From UKL13-3 sp040387195 (GTDB taxonomy: Bacteria > Bacteroidota > Bacteroidia > UKL13-3), in assembly GCA_040387195.1 (NCBI GenBank), contig JAZKEF010000016.1, forward strand, positions 47,128 to 111,127: a stretch of DNA of 64,000 nucleotides, in the 5' to 3' direction. The position numbers and the translations under genes are program-made. Below the pieces are notes generated by a model that saw nothing but the letters and a program-made list of their open reading frames with translations, searched no databases and had not been told where the DNA came from. Shown piece by piece: positions 1-9,688 of the stretch (its first letter is position 1; each line of letters starts with the position of its first letter).

Positions 1-1782
1 ATATCATTTGTTGCTGTTGATGAAGCGCACTGTATTTCGGAATGGGGACATGATTTCCGCCCGGAGTACCGCAGGATCAAACAAATGATCAAAGAGATAA
101 AGGATGTGCCGATGATGGCACTAACAGCTACTGCCACACCTAAAGTACAGCAGGATATTCAAAAGAACTTGCAGATGGGTGATGCACTCGTTTACAAGTC
201 GTCATTTAACCGCACCAACTTATACTACGAAGTAAGACCCAAAGGTAAAAAGGCTGATGTGATGAAGGATTTGGTTTCGTATGTAAAAACCAAAAAAGGA
301 AAGTCGGGAGTTATTTATTGCCTGAGCCGTAAAAAGGTTGAAGAGATTGCCGAAGTGTTAAAGGCAAACGGAGTAAAGGCATTACCTTACCATGCAGGGT
401 TGGATGCCAAAACACGTGCTGCCCATCAGGATGCATTTTTGATGGAAGACACGGATGTGATTGTGGCTACCATCGCTTTTGGAATGGGAATTGATAAGCC
501 GGATGTGCGTTTTGTAATCCATTATGATGTACCTAAAAGCATTGAAGGATACTACCAGGAAACCGGCAGGGCAGGACGCGATGGAATTGACGGAGATTGT
601 ATTTTATACTACAACCCGGCCGACATTGATAAGCTGGAGAAATTCATGAAGGACAAACCTGTTGCCGAAAGGGAAATAGGAGAGTTGCTGATATTCGAAA
701 CACAGGCATTCGCGGAAACATCAGCCTGCCGCAGAAAATTTTTGCTCCATTATTTCGGAGAAGAGTATGATGATAAAGGATGCGGAAAAATGTGCGACAA
801 CTGCCGCCATCCCAAAGTTAAGGAAGATGCCAAAGCAGAAGCAGTAATGGCATTGCAACTCATTAAGGAAATCAATGAGAAGCATGTGTTGAAGCATATT
901 GTGGATGTACTGATAGGTAATAAAACACATGATGTAACCCTGAATGATCATGATAAGCTTTCATCATTCGGCAAGGGCAAAAAACATGACGACAACTACT
1001 GGAAATCACTCATCCGTGTCTTGCTGCTGCAAGGATTCATTACCAAAAATATTGAAAATTACGGATTGTTGAGCATCAGCGAAAAAGGAGAGGCATTCAT
1101 TAAGAAACCAACTAAGTTTGAAATTGCTGTAGATCAGAAATTTGATAAAGTGCTGGAGAGTGATGATGACGGTGTAGAGGCGGAGAATGTATACGATGAG
1201 GTATTGTTTGGCATGTTAAAGGACCTTACCCGCAAAGTAGGTAAACAGATGAACCTGCCTCCTTATGTTATTTTTCAGGAGCCTTCGCTTGAGGAAATGG
1301 CATTTAAGTTTCCCATTACCATTGATGAACTGAGCAAGGTGAGTGGTGTAAACAAGGGCAAGGCCGTTAAGTACGGAAAACAGTTTGTTGAGCTTATCGG
1401 TAAATATGTAGAAGATAATAATATTGAGCGTTCGGAAGATGTGGTGGTAAAGTCGGTGGTGAACAAATCAGCCAAGAAGATTGCCATTATTACCAATATC
1501 GATAAAAAACAAAGTCTGGAGGATATTGCCCGCAGCATCGGTTTAACAATGCCTGAGTTATTGGATGAAATTCAAAATATCGTGTTATCTGGAACCAAAC
1601 TCAACCTTAAAACGTATATCAATGATATTGCTGATGAGGAGATACAGGAGGAAGTGATGGATTTTTTCAGAAAGAGTCAGAAAGATTCTCTTGAAGAAGC
1701 CCTTGCAGAATATGGAAGTGAGTTTTCAAAAGACGATATCCATTTGATGCGGATTCATTTCATCTCGGAAGTAGCCTATTAA
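1..1782 (+). CDS. recQ: ATP-dependent DNA helicase RecQ, 5' end cut by window
   Basis: The reading frame is open from base 1, so the N-terminal part with the Walker A motif lies outside the window. The first residues carry the RecQ DEAH box (VDEAHCISEWGHDFRPEYR). Next come the second RecA-like lobe with a helicase motif VI (QETGRAGRDG), the RQC zinc-binding cysteines (CRRKF, then CGKMCDNC), a winged helix, and an HRDC-like region (about residues 370-450 of the visible part). A further C-terminal helical extension ends in acidic segments, as in the long RecQ form of Bacteroidota. The protein unwinds DNA 3' to 5' in recombination and stalled-fork repair. Assignment is firm. No terminator separates it from kup, but kup has its own promoter. 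Confidence 0.96.
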   Translation: MSFVAVDEAHCISEWGHDFRPEYRRIKQMIKEIKDVPMMALTATATPKVQQDIQKNLQMGDALVYKSSFNRTNLYYEVRPKGKKADVMKDLVSYVKTKKGKSGVIYCLSRKKVEEIAEVLKANGVKALPYHAGLDAKTRAAHQDAFLMEDTDVIVATIAFGMGIDKPDVRFVIHYDVPKSIEGYYQETGRAGRDGIDGDCILYYNPADIDKLEKFMKDKPVAEREIGELLIFETQAFAETSACRRKFLLHYFGEEYDDKGCGKMCDNCRHPKVKEDAKAEAVMALQLIKEINEKHVLKHIVDVLIGNKTHDVTLNDHDKLSSFGKGKKHDDNYWKSLIRVLLLQGFITKNIENYGLLSISEKGEAFIKKPTKFEIAVDQKFDKVLESDDDGVEAENVYDEVLFGMLKDLTRKVGKQMNLPPYVIFQEPSLEEMAFKFPITIDELSKVSGVNKGKAVKYGKQFVELIGKYVEDNNIERSEDVVVKSVVNKSAKKIAIITNIDKKQSLEDIARSIGLTMPELLDEIQNIVLSGTKLNLKTYINDIADEEIQEEVMDFFRKSQKDSLEEALAEYGSEFSKDDIHLMRIHFISEVAY

Positions 1783-1789
1783 TATCATC

Positions 1790-1819
1790 TTTGAGATTAG
1801 GTAAGTAATTTTACATTTG
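1790..1819 (+). promoter_or_regulatory. Bacteroidota-type promoter of kup
   Basis: TTTG at 1790-1793 and TACATTTG at 1812-1819 are 18 bases apart and match the -33/-7 consensus TTTG / TAnnTTTG of this phylum. Transcription would begin near 1826, giving a leader of about 9 bases before the GTG start at 1835, which supports that GTG start. Confidence 0.7.
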
Positions 1820-1834
1820 TCGAAAATATAAGTC

Positions 1835-3785
1835 GTGTCAGAAAATCATCATAGCCACATATCCAAGCTAAGTGCAGCCGGATTATTGGTAACATTGGGA
1901 ATCATTTACGGAGATATCGGTACATCACCACTCTACGTAATGAAAGCGATCATTGCAGATAAGATTATTTCAAAAGAGCTGGTGTATGGAGGACTATCCT
2001 GTATTTTCTGGACACTAACCCTGCAAACAACCATTAAATATGTAATCATAACGCTACGAGCGGATAATAATGGCGAAGGCGGGATTTTCTCATTGTATGC
2101 GCTTATTCGCAGGCGCAGGCCCAAACTTATTTTTCCGGCCATCATAGGTGGTTGTGCATTGCTTGCTGATGGTGTTATTACCCCTCCTATTTCCGTATCC
2201 TCTGCAGTTGAAGGATTGAGGATATTAAAACCCGACATTCCTACTATTCCAATTGTATTAACTATTATCACCATACTTTTTGTCATACAGCGTGTAGGAA
2301 CAAGTATTGTGGGGAAAGCCTTCGGTCCTATTATGTTTGTTTGGTTTGGAATGCTGGCTGTACTGGGTATTTCTTCTATGGTAGATCACCCGCAAATTTT
2401 GCAAGCATTAAATCCATATTATGCTTATAACTTATTGTATAATTATCCTGAGGGCTACTGGTTACTTGGGGCAGTGTTTCTATGCACAACAGGAGCTGAG
2501 GCGCTTTATTCTGACCTAGGACATTGTGGTAGGCATAATATCCGTGTAAGCTGGATCTTTGTAAAGATTACGCTTGTATTGAATTATCTGGGACAGGGAG
2601 CATATATTCTGCAATTTGAGGGGGAGGACATCACCACAATGAATCCTTTCTTCGGATTGATGCCGGATTGGTTCCTGTTGAGCGGAATTGCTATTGCAAC
2701 TTTAGCGGCCGTTATTGCAAGTCAGGCTTTAATAAGCGGTTCCTTTACCTTGATTTCGGAGGCATTACGTCTCAACGTTTGGCCAAAAGTTTCCATTAAA
2801 TATCCTTCAGATGCAAAAGGTCAATTATATGTTCCAAGTGCAAACTGGTTATTATGGGCAGGTTGTGTCGGTGTGGTATTGTATTTTAAAGAATCGTCAA
2901 ATATGGAGGCGGCATATGGCTTAGCTATTACCATTGCTATGCTGATGACTACAATCTTGTTGGCTAACTATCTTCGTAAAATTAATGCACCCAAGTGGTT
3001 TGTTACGATTATTTTAATTGTATACCTATCCATTGAAGGCTCTTTTTTATTAGCTAATCTGCAGAAGTTTCCTCACGGAGGATGGGTTTCGGTAATTATC
3101 AGTTTAGGGTTTATTTTAGTAATGTGGGTTTGGTTTAAAGGTCGTAAGATTAAAAACAGACTCACCGAATTTGTCAATCTCAAAAAATATCTTCCCATTT
3201 TGCATGAGCTCAGCAATGATCAGTCGGTCCCTAAATATGCCACTCACTTGGTGTTTTTAACCAGTGCCGATCATTTAATGGAAGTAGAAAACAAGGTTAT
3301 TTATTCGATTCTTCAGAAACAACCCAAAAGAGCCGATATCTATTGGTTTTTACATATCCATGTTGACGATCAGCCATATACCATGCAGTATAAGGTAGAT
3401 ATCGTGGTGCCGCAGGATGTAATTAAGGTAGAGTTTAAACTTGGTTTCAGGGTGGAGCAAAAGATTAANNNNNNNNNNCTTCCGCAAAGTGGTGGAGGAG
3501 TTGATGAAAAAAGGGGAAGTAGATGTTACATCCAGGTACTCATCACTCAGCAAGCAGAATATTACGGGTGATTTCAGGTTTGTCGTATTAAAACGTCATC
3601 TGTCCAATGAGAATGAATTGTCGCTTTACGAACGCATTATTATGGATGGGTATTTTTGGCTGGATAAATTGAGTTTAAGTGAAGAGAAAGCTTTCGGTTT
3701 GGATACAAGTTCAGTAACTATTGAAAAAGTACCGATGGTGATAGCACCGGTGAAAGATTTTAAACTGAAGCGGGTGTATAAATAG
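1835..3785 (+). CDS. kup: KUP-family potassium uptake protein, interrupted by an assembly gap
   Basis: This is a low-affinity K+ uptake permease of the KUP/HAK/KT family in the inner membrane. The N-terminal signature GIIYGDIGTSPLY follows a short soluble leader, with about 12 hydrophobic segments to residue 430 and then a soluble C-terminal domain. The start is GTG at 1835; no better ATG exists. A run of N at 3469-3478 shifts the frame: before it the protein reads ...GFRVEQKI, after it FRKVVEELMKKGEVDVTSRY continues in another frame to the TAG at 3785. The family has an unbroken stretch of the form RVEpxINLxFRKVVE here, so the true gene is intact and the gap length is wrong. Total length would be near 650 residues, normal for the family. 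Confidence 0.93.
3469..3478. other. Assembly gap (10 N) inside kup
   Basis: Ten undetermined bases. The kup frame before and after is restored only if the missing length is a multiple of three (6 or 9 bases would fit the family motif), so 10 N is a placeholder and not a measured distance. Confidence 0.97.
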
Positions 3786-3856
3786 GCTGAAAATCAGTAA
3801 TTTTTTAATTGGAACAGGATTCATTTAAAAAAAAGTCTAAAATTTTTCAAAACGGG

Positions 3857-3887
3857 TTTGCATGTAATTATCATTTTCATACATTTG
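3857..3887 (+). promoter_or_regulatory. Promoter of the tRNA-Gln gene
   Basis: TTTG at 3857-3860 and TACATTTG at 3880-3887 with a 19-base spacer are a perfect Bacteroidota -33/-7 pair. The tRNA begins 11 bases after the -7 box. Confidence 0.75.
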
Positions 3888-3897
3888 CACCCCAATC

Positions 3898-3970
3898 TGT
3901 CCGATGGTGTAACTGGCAACACGACTGATTTTGGTTCAGTAGAGTCTAGGTTCGAGCCCTAGTCGGACAA
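3898..3970 (+). tRNA. tRNA-Gln (anticodon UUG)
   Basis: A 73-base cloverleaf. The acceptor stem TGTCCGA pairs with TCGGACA (7 of 7), with A as discriminator. The anticodon arm ACTGA / TCAGT encloses the loop TTTTGGT, giving anticodon TTG. The T arm contains GGTTCGAGCCC. CCA is not encoded. It has its own promoter and terminator, so it is a monocistronic unit. Confidence 0.97.
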
Positions 3971-3982
3971 CAGAATGATAAG

Positions 3983-4018
3983 TGTCGGGTTTTTTAAACG
4001 AAATCCGACATTTTTTTT
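3983..4018 (+). terminator. Intrinsic terminator after tRNA-Gln
   Basis: Stem TGTCGGGTTT (3983-3992) pairs with AAATCCGACA (4001-4010) and is followed by eight T (4011-4018). Confidence 0.85.
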
Positions 4019-4053
4019 AATAAACGGTCCAATTGTAATAAAACTAAAGTACC

Positions 4054-5007
4054 ATGACATCACTACGCAATGAGGTAAAACTCTTCTCCGGTCGTAATTC
4101 GCTTTTTGTAGCGGAAAAAATAGCGGCAGCATACGGAAAACCCCTTGGGGACATTACCGTTTCGCAGTTTGCTGACGGAGAAATCCAACCAAGCATTAAT
4201 GAGTCGGTACGTGGAGCGGACGTATTTTTTATCCAGTCAACCTTCCCGAGTGCCGATAATTTACTGGAATTGTTGTTGATGATAGATGCGGCCAAACGTG
4301 CTTCAGCCCATTATATTACAGCAGTTATCCCGTATTTCGGGATGGCCCGTCAGGACAGGAAAGACCGCCCGCGGGTATCAATCGGCTCCAAAGTGGCTGC
4401 CGATATGCTGAAAGCTGTGGGAGTGAGCCGTGTGATGACAATGGATTTACATGCTCCTCAGATTCAAGGGTTTTTCGAAGTTCCGGTAGATCATTTAGAT
4501 TCTTCTGTCATATTTATCCCGTGGATTCGCAATTTAAATGAATCGAACCTGATTTTAGCTTCTCCGGATATGGGAAGTTCAAATAGAACCCGTACATTTG
4601 CCCGCGCTTTGAATCTGGATATGGTTATCTGTGATAAAGAGCGTAAACGTGCAAATGAGATTGCATCTATGACGTTGATTGGTGATGTGGCTGGAAAAGA
4701 TGTGATTTTGATTGATGATATTATTGATACCGGTAATACGTTGGCTAAATCGGCCCAGATGCTGAAAGACAGAGGTGCACTTAGCGTTCGCGCCATGTGT
4801 ACACATCCCGTTCTTTCGGGTAAGGCTTACGAAACCATTGAAGAATCGGTGATTGACGAGTTAGTGGTGTGTGATACCATTCCATTAAGACGTGAAAGCA
4901 GTAAAATAACAGTATTAAGCGTAGCGGATCTGTTTGCAAAAGCAATCAGGAACGTTACAGAATTTGAATCAATCAGTTCCCTGTTCAATACAAGCGTAGC
5001 GAAATAG
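4054..5007 (+). CDS. prs: Ribose-phosphate pyrophosphokinase
   Basis: The enzyme makes phosphoribosyl pyrophosphate from ribose 5-phosphate and ATP for purine, pyrimidine, histidine, tryptophan and NAD synthesis in the cytoplasm. At 317 residues it has the usual length. Visible motifs are the flexible-loop segment PYFGMARQDRKDRPR (about 95-110), MDLHAPQIQGFF (about 130) and the PRPP-binding loop ILIDDIIDTGNTL (about 212-225). One departure is SPDMGSSNRTRTF, where most homologues have a Gly-Gly pair after SPDxG; the change is conservative and the enzyme is probably active. It lies directly upstream of the L25 gene, a conserved neighbour in this phylum, and the two are likely co-transcribed. 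Confidence 0.96.
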   Translation: MTSLRNEVKLFSGRNSLFVAEKIAAAYGKPLGDITVSQFADGEIQPSINESVRGADVFFIQSTFPSADNLLELLLMIDAAKRASAHYITAVIPYFGMARQDRKDRPRVSIGSKVAADMLKAVGVSRVMTMDLHAPQIQGFFEVPVDHLDSSVIFIPWIRNLNESNLILASPDMGSSNRTRTFARALNLDMVICDKERKRANEIASMTLIGDVAGKDVILIDDIIDTGNTLAKSAQMLKDRGALSVRAMCTHPVLSGKAYETIEESVIDELVVCDTIPLRRESSKITVLSVADLFAKAIRNVTEFESISSLFNTSVAK

Positions 5008-5065
5008 TGTTCCATAACTATGGGACTTGAACGGGCAACCGCAGGTTGTATGAATAGATAAAAAG

Positions 5066-5106
5066 AGCCAACAGCGAAAGGCCAACAGCCAATAGCCAGC
5101 GGCAGA
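5066..5106. repeat. Degenerate GCCAACAGC/GCCAATAGCC intergenic repeat
   Basis: Near-repeats of a 9-10 base word (GCCAACAGC, GCCAACAGCC, CAATAGCC, AGCGGC) follow one another between prs and rplY. The same word family recurs at 16339, 24285, 24420 and 38772. It is not coding. Confidence 0.55.
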
Positions 5107-5192
5107 AGATAATATTCGCATAAAAATTAACATAAATGCAGCGCGAGGGTGAGCGAATACACTTGAGTGGTGCGAAAAAAAAGTAAAACAAA

Positions 5193-5786
5193 ATGAAATC
5201 AATTGCCATGTTTGGTTATTTGCGGGACGGAGTTGGTAAGTCATCTACCAAAGTGCTTCGAAACGAGGGTAAAGTGCCGTGCGTATTGTATGGTGGCGGA
5301 AAAGAGAGTGTTAACTTCTCTATGTATTCAGCAGACTTTAAACAGTTGGTGTACACTCCAAACACCTACAAAGTAAAGTTGGAGGTTGACGGTAAAACTT
5401 ACCGTGCAATTTTAAAGGACATTCAATTTCATCCGGTGAACGATTCAATTCTTCACGCAGATTTTCAAGAAATTGATGAAACAAAAGAAATCGAAATCGG
5501 AGTTCCGATTAAATTGGTAGGTAACTCAGTGGGTGTTCGTGCGGGTGGTAAGTTGGTTGTTAAATCAAACAAATTACGCGTTCGTGCATTATCAGCTAAT
5601 TTGCCTGACTTTATCGAAGTGAACATTGATAACCTTGAAATCGGTAAATCGATTAAAGTTGGTGAAATCAAAGTTGACAACATGAAAATAATGGATGCGG
5701 TGAATAATTCAGTTGTATCTGTTAAAACTACCCGTGCTGCGCAGGAAGAAGCGAAAGCTGCTGCTGCAGATGCTAAGAAAAAGTAA
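5193..5786 (+). CDS. rplY: 50S ribosomal protein L25, long (Ctc/TL5) form
   Basis: It binds 5S rRNA in the large ribosomal subunit. The 197 residues comprise the N-terminal L25 5S-rRNA-binding domain (about 1-90, with VLRNEGKVPCVLYGGGKE), then the TL5/Ctc beta domain (about 95-180) and an Ala/Lys-rich tail ending DAKKK. The first ATG with this frame follows an A-rich leader (AAAACAAA). It sits downstream of prs and ends at a strong terminator, fitting a prs-rplY unit. Confidence 0.96.
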   Translation: MKSIAMFGYLRDGVGKSSTKVLRNEGKVPCVLYGGGKESVNFSMYSADFKQLVYTPNTYKVKLEVDGKTYRAILKDIQFHPVNDSILHADFQEIDETKEIEIGVPIKLVGNSVGVRAGGKLVVKSNKLRVRALSANLPDFIEVNIDNLEIGKSIKVGEIKVDNMKIMDAVNNSVVSVKTTRAAQEEAKAAAADAKKK

Positions 5787-5807
5787 TAATTGGTTATTTC
5801 TAAATAG

Positions 5808-5840
5808 AAAAACCCCGGAGCGTGAGCTTCGGGGTTTTTT
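5808..5840. terminator. Bidirectional terminator between rplY and the convergent barrel gene
   Basis: ACCCCGGAGC and GCTTCGGGGT form a 10-base stem around a GTGA loop. A runs precede it and T6 follows, so it can act on both strands of this convergent pair. Confidence 0.88.
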
Positions 5841-5886
5841 GTTGTCCGTTATTTTCTGATTATGTTCTCAAAATGTTGTAACATTA

Positions 5887-6660
5887 TTACCGGCCAAACT
5901 TTGGAGCCAAATAGCGTATTCCCAGTGTTCCCTGGAACATGAATTGTGTGTTTTGGTAACCGGTTACATATTTAGCAGCAGTCTCTGCCGATGGATTGCC
6001 ACCGAAACCAGCTCCGAATAAATAACCGAATGAAAATCCATATTCAAGCAACACACAATCTTTGATGATTCTACGGGAGGTTCTTTCATACATCAAACCA
6101 TAACCTGTAATGGTAGTGAGTAACGAACTTTTATCGCCAAGCACATAGTTGCAATTTGCAGTATGGGATAGTAAGTATAGGCTATGTGCACGTCCGTGAG
6201 GAGCAATATAATTTCCGCGTGTAAAGGTCAACCCAACTTTCATCAATGAATTGTCCATATTCATATAATCATAATCTCTCTCATCATTATTGGACCTGTC
6301 ATACTCATGCGATAGTTTAGGGTATTGTTTTTTAACAAACTCAGGTTCACTCTCTTCATATGCATCTTCAATAGTTCCAACCATTCCGTTTCTGGAAATT
6401 CCATACGAAAAACGTAAGGCAACCTTCCGGCTGAAAACATATTCAAGATCGAGACTATGGATGAATCCAAAAGATAGAATACCCTGCTCTGTGCCGTCAT
6501 AATTGAATCGGTTACCATAACCAATTGCACTATTGGCACCTACGGGTGAGACATCTACTCTATAGCCGGCAGAAAGTTTTTTGCCTAAGTAACCGGGAAC
6601 CTGAGCAGAGAGTATAGCTGAAGATAAGATGAGTAGTGCGAGTGTATACAATAGTTTCAT
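5887..6660 (-). CDS. Outer-membrane beta-barrel protein, function unknown
   Basis: A 257-residue exported protein. The N-terminus is a signal peptide (MKLLYTLALLILSSAILSAQ), followed by alternating hydrophobic/polar strands with repeated aromatic residues, as in small barrels. The start codon overlaps the stop of the upstream M48 protease gene by 4 bases (ATGA), so the two are translationally coupled and may act together at the envelope. I do not recognise a specific family. Confidence 0.75.
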   Translation of the reverse strand: MKLLYTLALLILSSAILSAQVPGYLGKKLSAGYRVDVSPVGANSAIGYGNRFNYDGTEQGILSFGFIHSLDLEYVFSRKVALRFSYGISRNGMVGTIEDAYEESEPEFVKKQYPKLSHEYDRSNNDERDYDYMNMDNSLMKVGLTFTRGNYIAPHGRAHSLYLLSHTANCNYVLGDKSSLLTTITGYGLMYERTSRRIIKDCVLLEYGFSFGYLFGAGFGGNPSAETAAKYVTGYQNTQFMFQGTLGIRYLAPKFGR

Positions 6661-8963
6661 TTGTTCTTTTTTCCTTTCAACGTTACCAATGTTGCATAAA
6701 TCTGTGATTTGAGTAAGTCTTTTCTATCCTTAGTGTCAAAATGAACAATGTTTCCATGAATCATTTTATTTTCCTGCATATCCAGTACTACCAATACGAA
6801 GGCGCATTCCTTTTCAGGAAAAAACTTGGTTACCAGCCATGGGAGCAAAATCGGATATATAACCGATATGATGGTTGCAAGCGCAATGGTACTGCCCGGC
6901 ACCTTCTGGATGGTTGATACATTCACAAAAAGAGCGGCATAGCGTGTATCATAACGTTCCGAAATTTCCTTGATCCGGTTAAAATCAGTTGCTATAGCAT
7001 TTGATTGGGTATGGTCAAAGTACTCAGATACCCATTCTTTTAATACGGTATAATCATTAAAACGTGTACTATCTTTAGCTTGAATATTATTAGCCGCCAT
7101 TAGTTCGAGGTTAAAATCGGCTTCTTTTGCACACACCTTAAGCATGTCGCGCAATTCTATTTCTGATTCCTCATTGGCAATATGGTCAATGGCTATGCGT
7201 TTACGCTGGTCATTTAGGATATATTCAGGTTCAATCAGAATGAGATTTTTTACATTCGATAAGTTGAGCCTTTTTTTGGAACCCTTAATCGTTTTATCCT
7301 CCTTCTTTTCATCCGTCTGCTCTTCTTCTTTTGATTCGGATGAGTTTCTCAGTTTGCGCTTCGGATTCGCTTCGGCTATTGTTTTATAACGCGTTGCAAA
7401 TTCTGTATCTTTTTTGAGTTCGGAGAGTGCAAAACGCGAAAGACTTCTATCAAACCAATAAGCCTGCTTTTTAATTTTACCTTTTTTAATTTTGCCCTTT
7501 TTTTCAGGCACAAGTGAGTTGCCAAGAGATGACGTATCGGGTTTGTAGTAACTTTCAATTACAGCGAATGTAAACTCTGTACTGTCGGCAAAATCCTCAA
7601 CATTTCGCGCAAAAGCAGTTGTATATTCGGTTATGGAAAGATCAATGATTTGTTCGGTGTCAAAGTTTTTGGGAGTTGTTTGGTGTACATACCAGGCATA
7701 TCTTAAGGCAAGCAAATTCAATTCTTCTTTCTGGAATTTGCGAAGCAGGTAGTTCGGGGCTTTCAGTTCATCATGCGCTTTTGCCGGCAATGTTATTTTT
7801 TTGGACAACTGACCATGATTGGTAGCATAGGCAATTCTGTAAAGTGTTGCTGCCATCATGCGTTTTAAATAAGTGTTTTTGGGATATTTCTGCAATAAAG
7901 TACTGATATGATAGAATGCCATATCGAGTTCATTATTGATAAGGTAAATTCTGCATAGCTCAAAATGGCATAATTCCCTGACGTATTCAAATTCTGCTTT
8001 CGAAACAAGGTAATTCGGTTTACCAATGGTATCTGATACTTTTAAATCGGATAGAATATTCTCGATTCGGGAATCCAAAGATGGATGCGTAGATAGTACA
8101 TCCTCATTTTCTTCTTCTTCTTTCGCTTTTTCATCTTCCTCAACAGCATTTTCCTTTTGTTTAGGTTCATTCTCGATGAGATAGGACGATGGAATACGGT
8201 AAAGTCCAACTTCCAGCAATGAGTGCGTAAACGGAGTTGTAAAAATTGGGGTAACACTATAGCGAAGTCCGTTTAAGGATGACGCAGCAGCATAAGCGTT
8301 GTAGCCGGCTTTACGCATGTAATCAAAACCGACTTCGTCTGCTTCGGTTTCATTTTCCCTAGAGTATTCACGAATAGATTTTAGTTTTTCGTCATTCGAA
8401 CTGTGGTTGTATGTACCTTCGTTTCGTTGCGCTTTTTTGTACTCCGCATGACGGTTAATCGAATGTTTTTTGCTGTAATGGGCAGTCTCATGTCCAAGAA
8501 TAAATGCCAACTCAGCCTCATTTTGGCATCTTGCAATCAGCCCGATCTGAACAAATACAAATCCTTCGTTATATGCATACGCATTGGCGTTTTCGTATTT
8601 TATCGGATAAAACTTAAGTTGTTTGCGAAGTGACGGCTCTTTGGCTAATAGTTTATCTGCAACTTTTCCTAAATAGGTTGAAACCTGGTCCTGAAAAACC
8701 ACTTTTCCGCTTTTAAGCACTAGGTCTATCTGGTTATTGCTTTCTAAAAGGAATTCTTTTTTGTCCCTTTTTGTTTTTGCCTTGTCTTTTTTATCTATTT
8801 TTTTGAGTGCGCTCTGATACCGTCCTTTAATGGATGTAACAAATTCCTCAGGAATGGTACCCCTTGATTGCATGGGGGTATAATCTGTTTGGAACTGGGC
8901 CCTAGAAGTAATTGCCAATAATGTAATTGACATCAGGACCATGGTTTTTCTTATGATGAGCAT
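6657..8963 (-). CDS. M48-family zinc metalloprotease, exported
   Basis: The zinc site HETAH lies near residue 158 (GHETAHYSKKH) and the third ligand is the Glu in ENETEADEVGFDYM, as in M48/BepA-like peptidases. I chose the ATG at 8963, which gives a clean signal peptide (MLIIRKTMVLMSITLLAITS); a longer frame to 8987 would put polar residues before it. After the peptidase domain (to about 320) comes a helical, TPR-like stretch, a low-complexity Lys/Glu region (about 500-560), and a C-terminal part with one strongly hydrophobic segment (ALATIISVIYPILLPWLV). At about 768 residues it is much longer than a bare M48 domain. A role in outer-membrane protein quality control is inferred from the family and from its coupling to a barrel gene. 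Confidence 0.88.
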   Translation of the reverse strand: MLIIRKTMVLMSITLLAITSRAQFQTDYTPMQSRGTIPEEFVTSIKGRYQSALKKIDKKDKAKTKRDKKEFLLESNNQIDLVLKSGKVVFQDQVSTYLGKVADKLLAKEPSLRKQLKFYPIKYENANAYAYNEGFVFVQIGLIARCQNEAELAFILGHETAHYSKKHSINRHAEYKKAQRNEGTYNHSSNDEKLKSIREYSRENETEADEVGFDYMRKAGYNAYAAASSLNGLRYSVTPIFTTPFTHSLLEVGLYRIPSSYLIENEPKQKENAVEEDEKAKEEEENEDVLSTHPSLDSRIENILSDLKVSDTIGKPNYLVSKAEFEYVRELCHFELCRIYLINNELDMAFYHISTLLQKYPKNTYLKRMMAATLYRIAYATNHGQLSKKITLPAKAHDELKAPNYLLRKFQKEELNLLALRYAWYVHQTTPKNFDTEQIIDLSITEYTTAFARNVEDFADSTEFTFAVIESYYKPDTSSLGNSLVPEKKGKIKKGKIKKQAYWFDRSLSRFALSELKKDTEFATRYKTIAEANPKRKLRNSSESKEEEQTDEKKEDKTIKGSKKRLNLSNVKNLILIEPEYILNDQRKRIAIDHIANEESEIELRDMLKVCAKEADFNLELMAANNIQAKDSTRFNDYTVLKEWVSEYFDHTQSNAIATDFNRIKEISERYDTRYAALFVNVSTIQKVPGSTIALATIISVIYPILLPWLVTKFFPEKECAFVLVVLDMQENKMIHGNIVHFDTKDRKDLLKSQIYATLVTLKGKKNK

Positions 8964-9041
8964 TGGGTTAGTACATTTTAGTTGCACACAATTGTATAAA
9001 AAATATCTTCGTAAAGTAAATTTATTTGCAATGAGAAGTAT

Positions 9042-9686
9042 ATGAAAATATTTATTATACCTGTTTTAATGCTTTCTTTTATTGCAGGGCTGGGACTGGC
9101 TGGCTGTGTACCAGAGCAGGAGGATGCTGATGCAACACTTGCAATTGTTCCGGAGAAAAAATTGTCGGCTGTAGAGATAGCTGCACTAGGAGATACATCA
9201 ACATGTGTGTTTTCCTCTTCATTAGGCCGGGTTGTAGTAACCCTCGATTCCAATCTTAATATATTGCCACCGCCAAGGGGAAATTATGATTTTGTGGCAT
9301 CCAGAATGCCATGGGACAATGATGCGATAGAATTGTTACACTCGTCTTTCTCCGGATATGATGATGAATTACGCCTGTCATTTTTCAATTATTCAACCAA
9401 TAGTTACGGTATCAGGGCAGGAGTGTATGGTACGACATCCGGCTATGGGAATGGAAGAGTAACCATAACCGGTAAATACATGACAAACGGATCTTCAGGT
9501 GAGAGAAGTATTACACCCATTGGAAATCCTAAGATTTATGTAAAAAAGGCATCGAATGGAATAAATGGGTATGAAATTATTTTTTGTGAAGTGAAGATGA
9601 ATTGGCAATATATGTATTCGTTTTCCATGAACAAATACTATTATACTCCTGTTACACTCAATGGCAAAGTGATGTTGTACAACTAA
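9042..9686 (+). CDS. Predicted lipoprotein, function unknown
   Basis: A 214-residue product with a type II signal peptide: hydrophobic core then the lipobox LAGC (Cys near 22), followed by acidic residues (VPEQEDAD). The mature part is beta-rich with many Gly, Tyr and Asn residues. It reads divergently from the M48 gene and ends 2 bases from the stop of the convergent selD gene, with no terminator between. No family recognised. Confidence 0.75.
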   Translation: MKIFIIPVLMLSFIAGLGLAGCVPEQEDADATLAIVPEKKLSAVEIAALGDTSTCVFSSSLGRVVVTLDSNLNILPPPRGNYDFVASRMPWDNDAIELLHSSFSGYDDELRLSFFNYSTNSYGIRAGVYGTTSGYGNGRVTITGKYMTNGSSGERSITPIGNPKIYVKKASNGINGYEIIFCEVKMNWQYMYSFSMNKYYYTPVTLNGKVMLYN

Positions 9687-9688
9687 GG

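Noticed and set aside
1835..3571. A truncated KUP protein of 578 residues ending in a frame-shifted tail
   Set aside because: The last residues come from reading the wrong frame after the N run; the proper frame resumes at FRKVVEE and ends at 3785.
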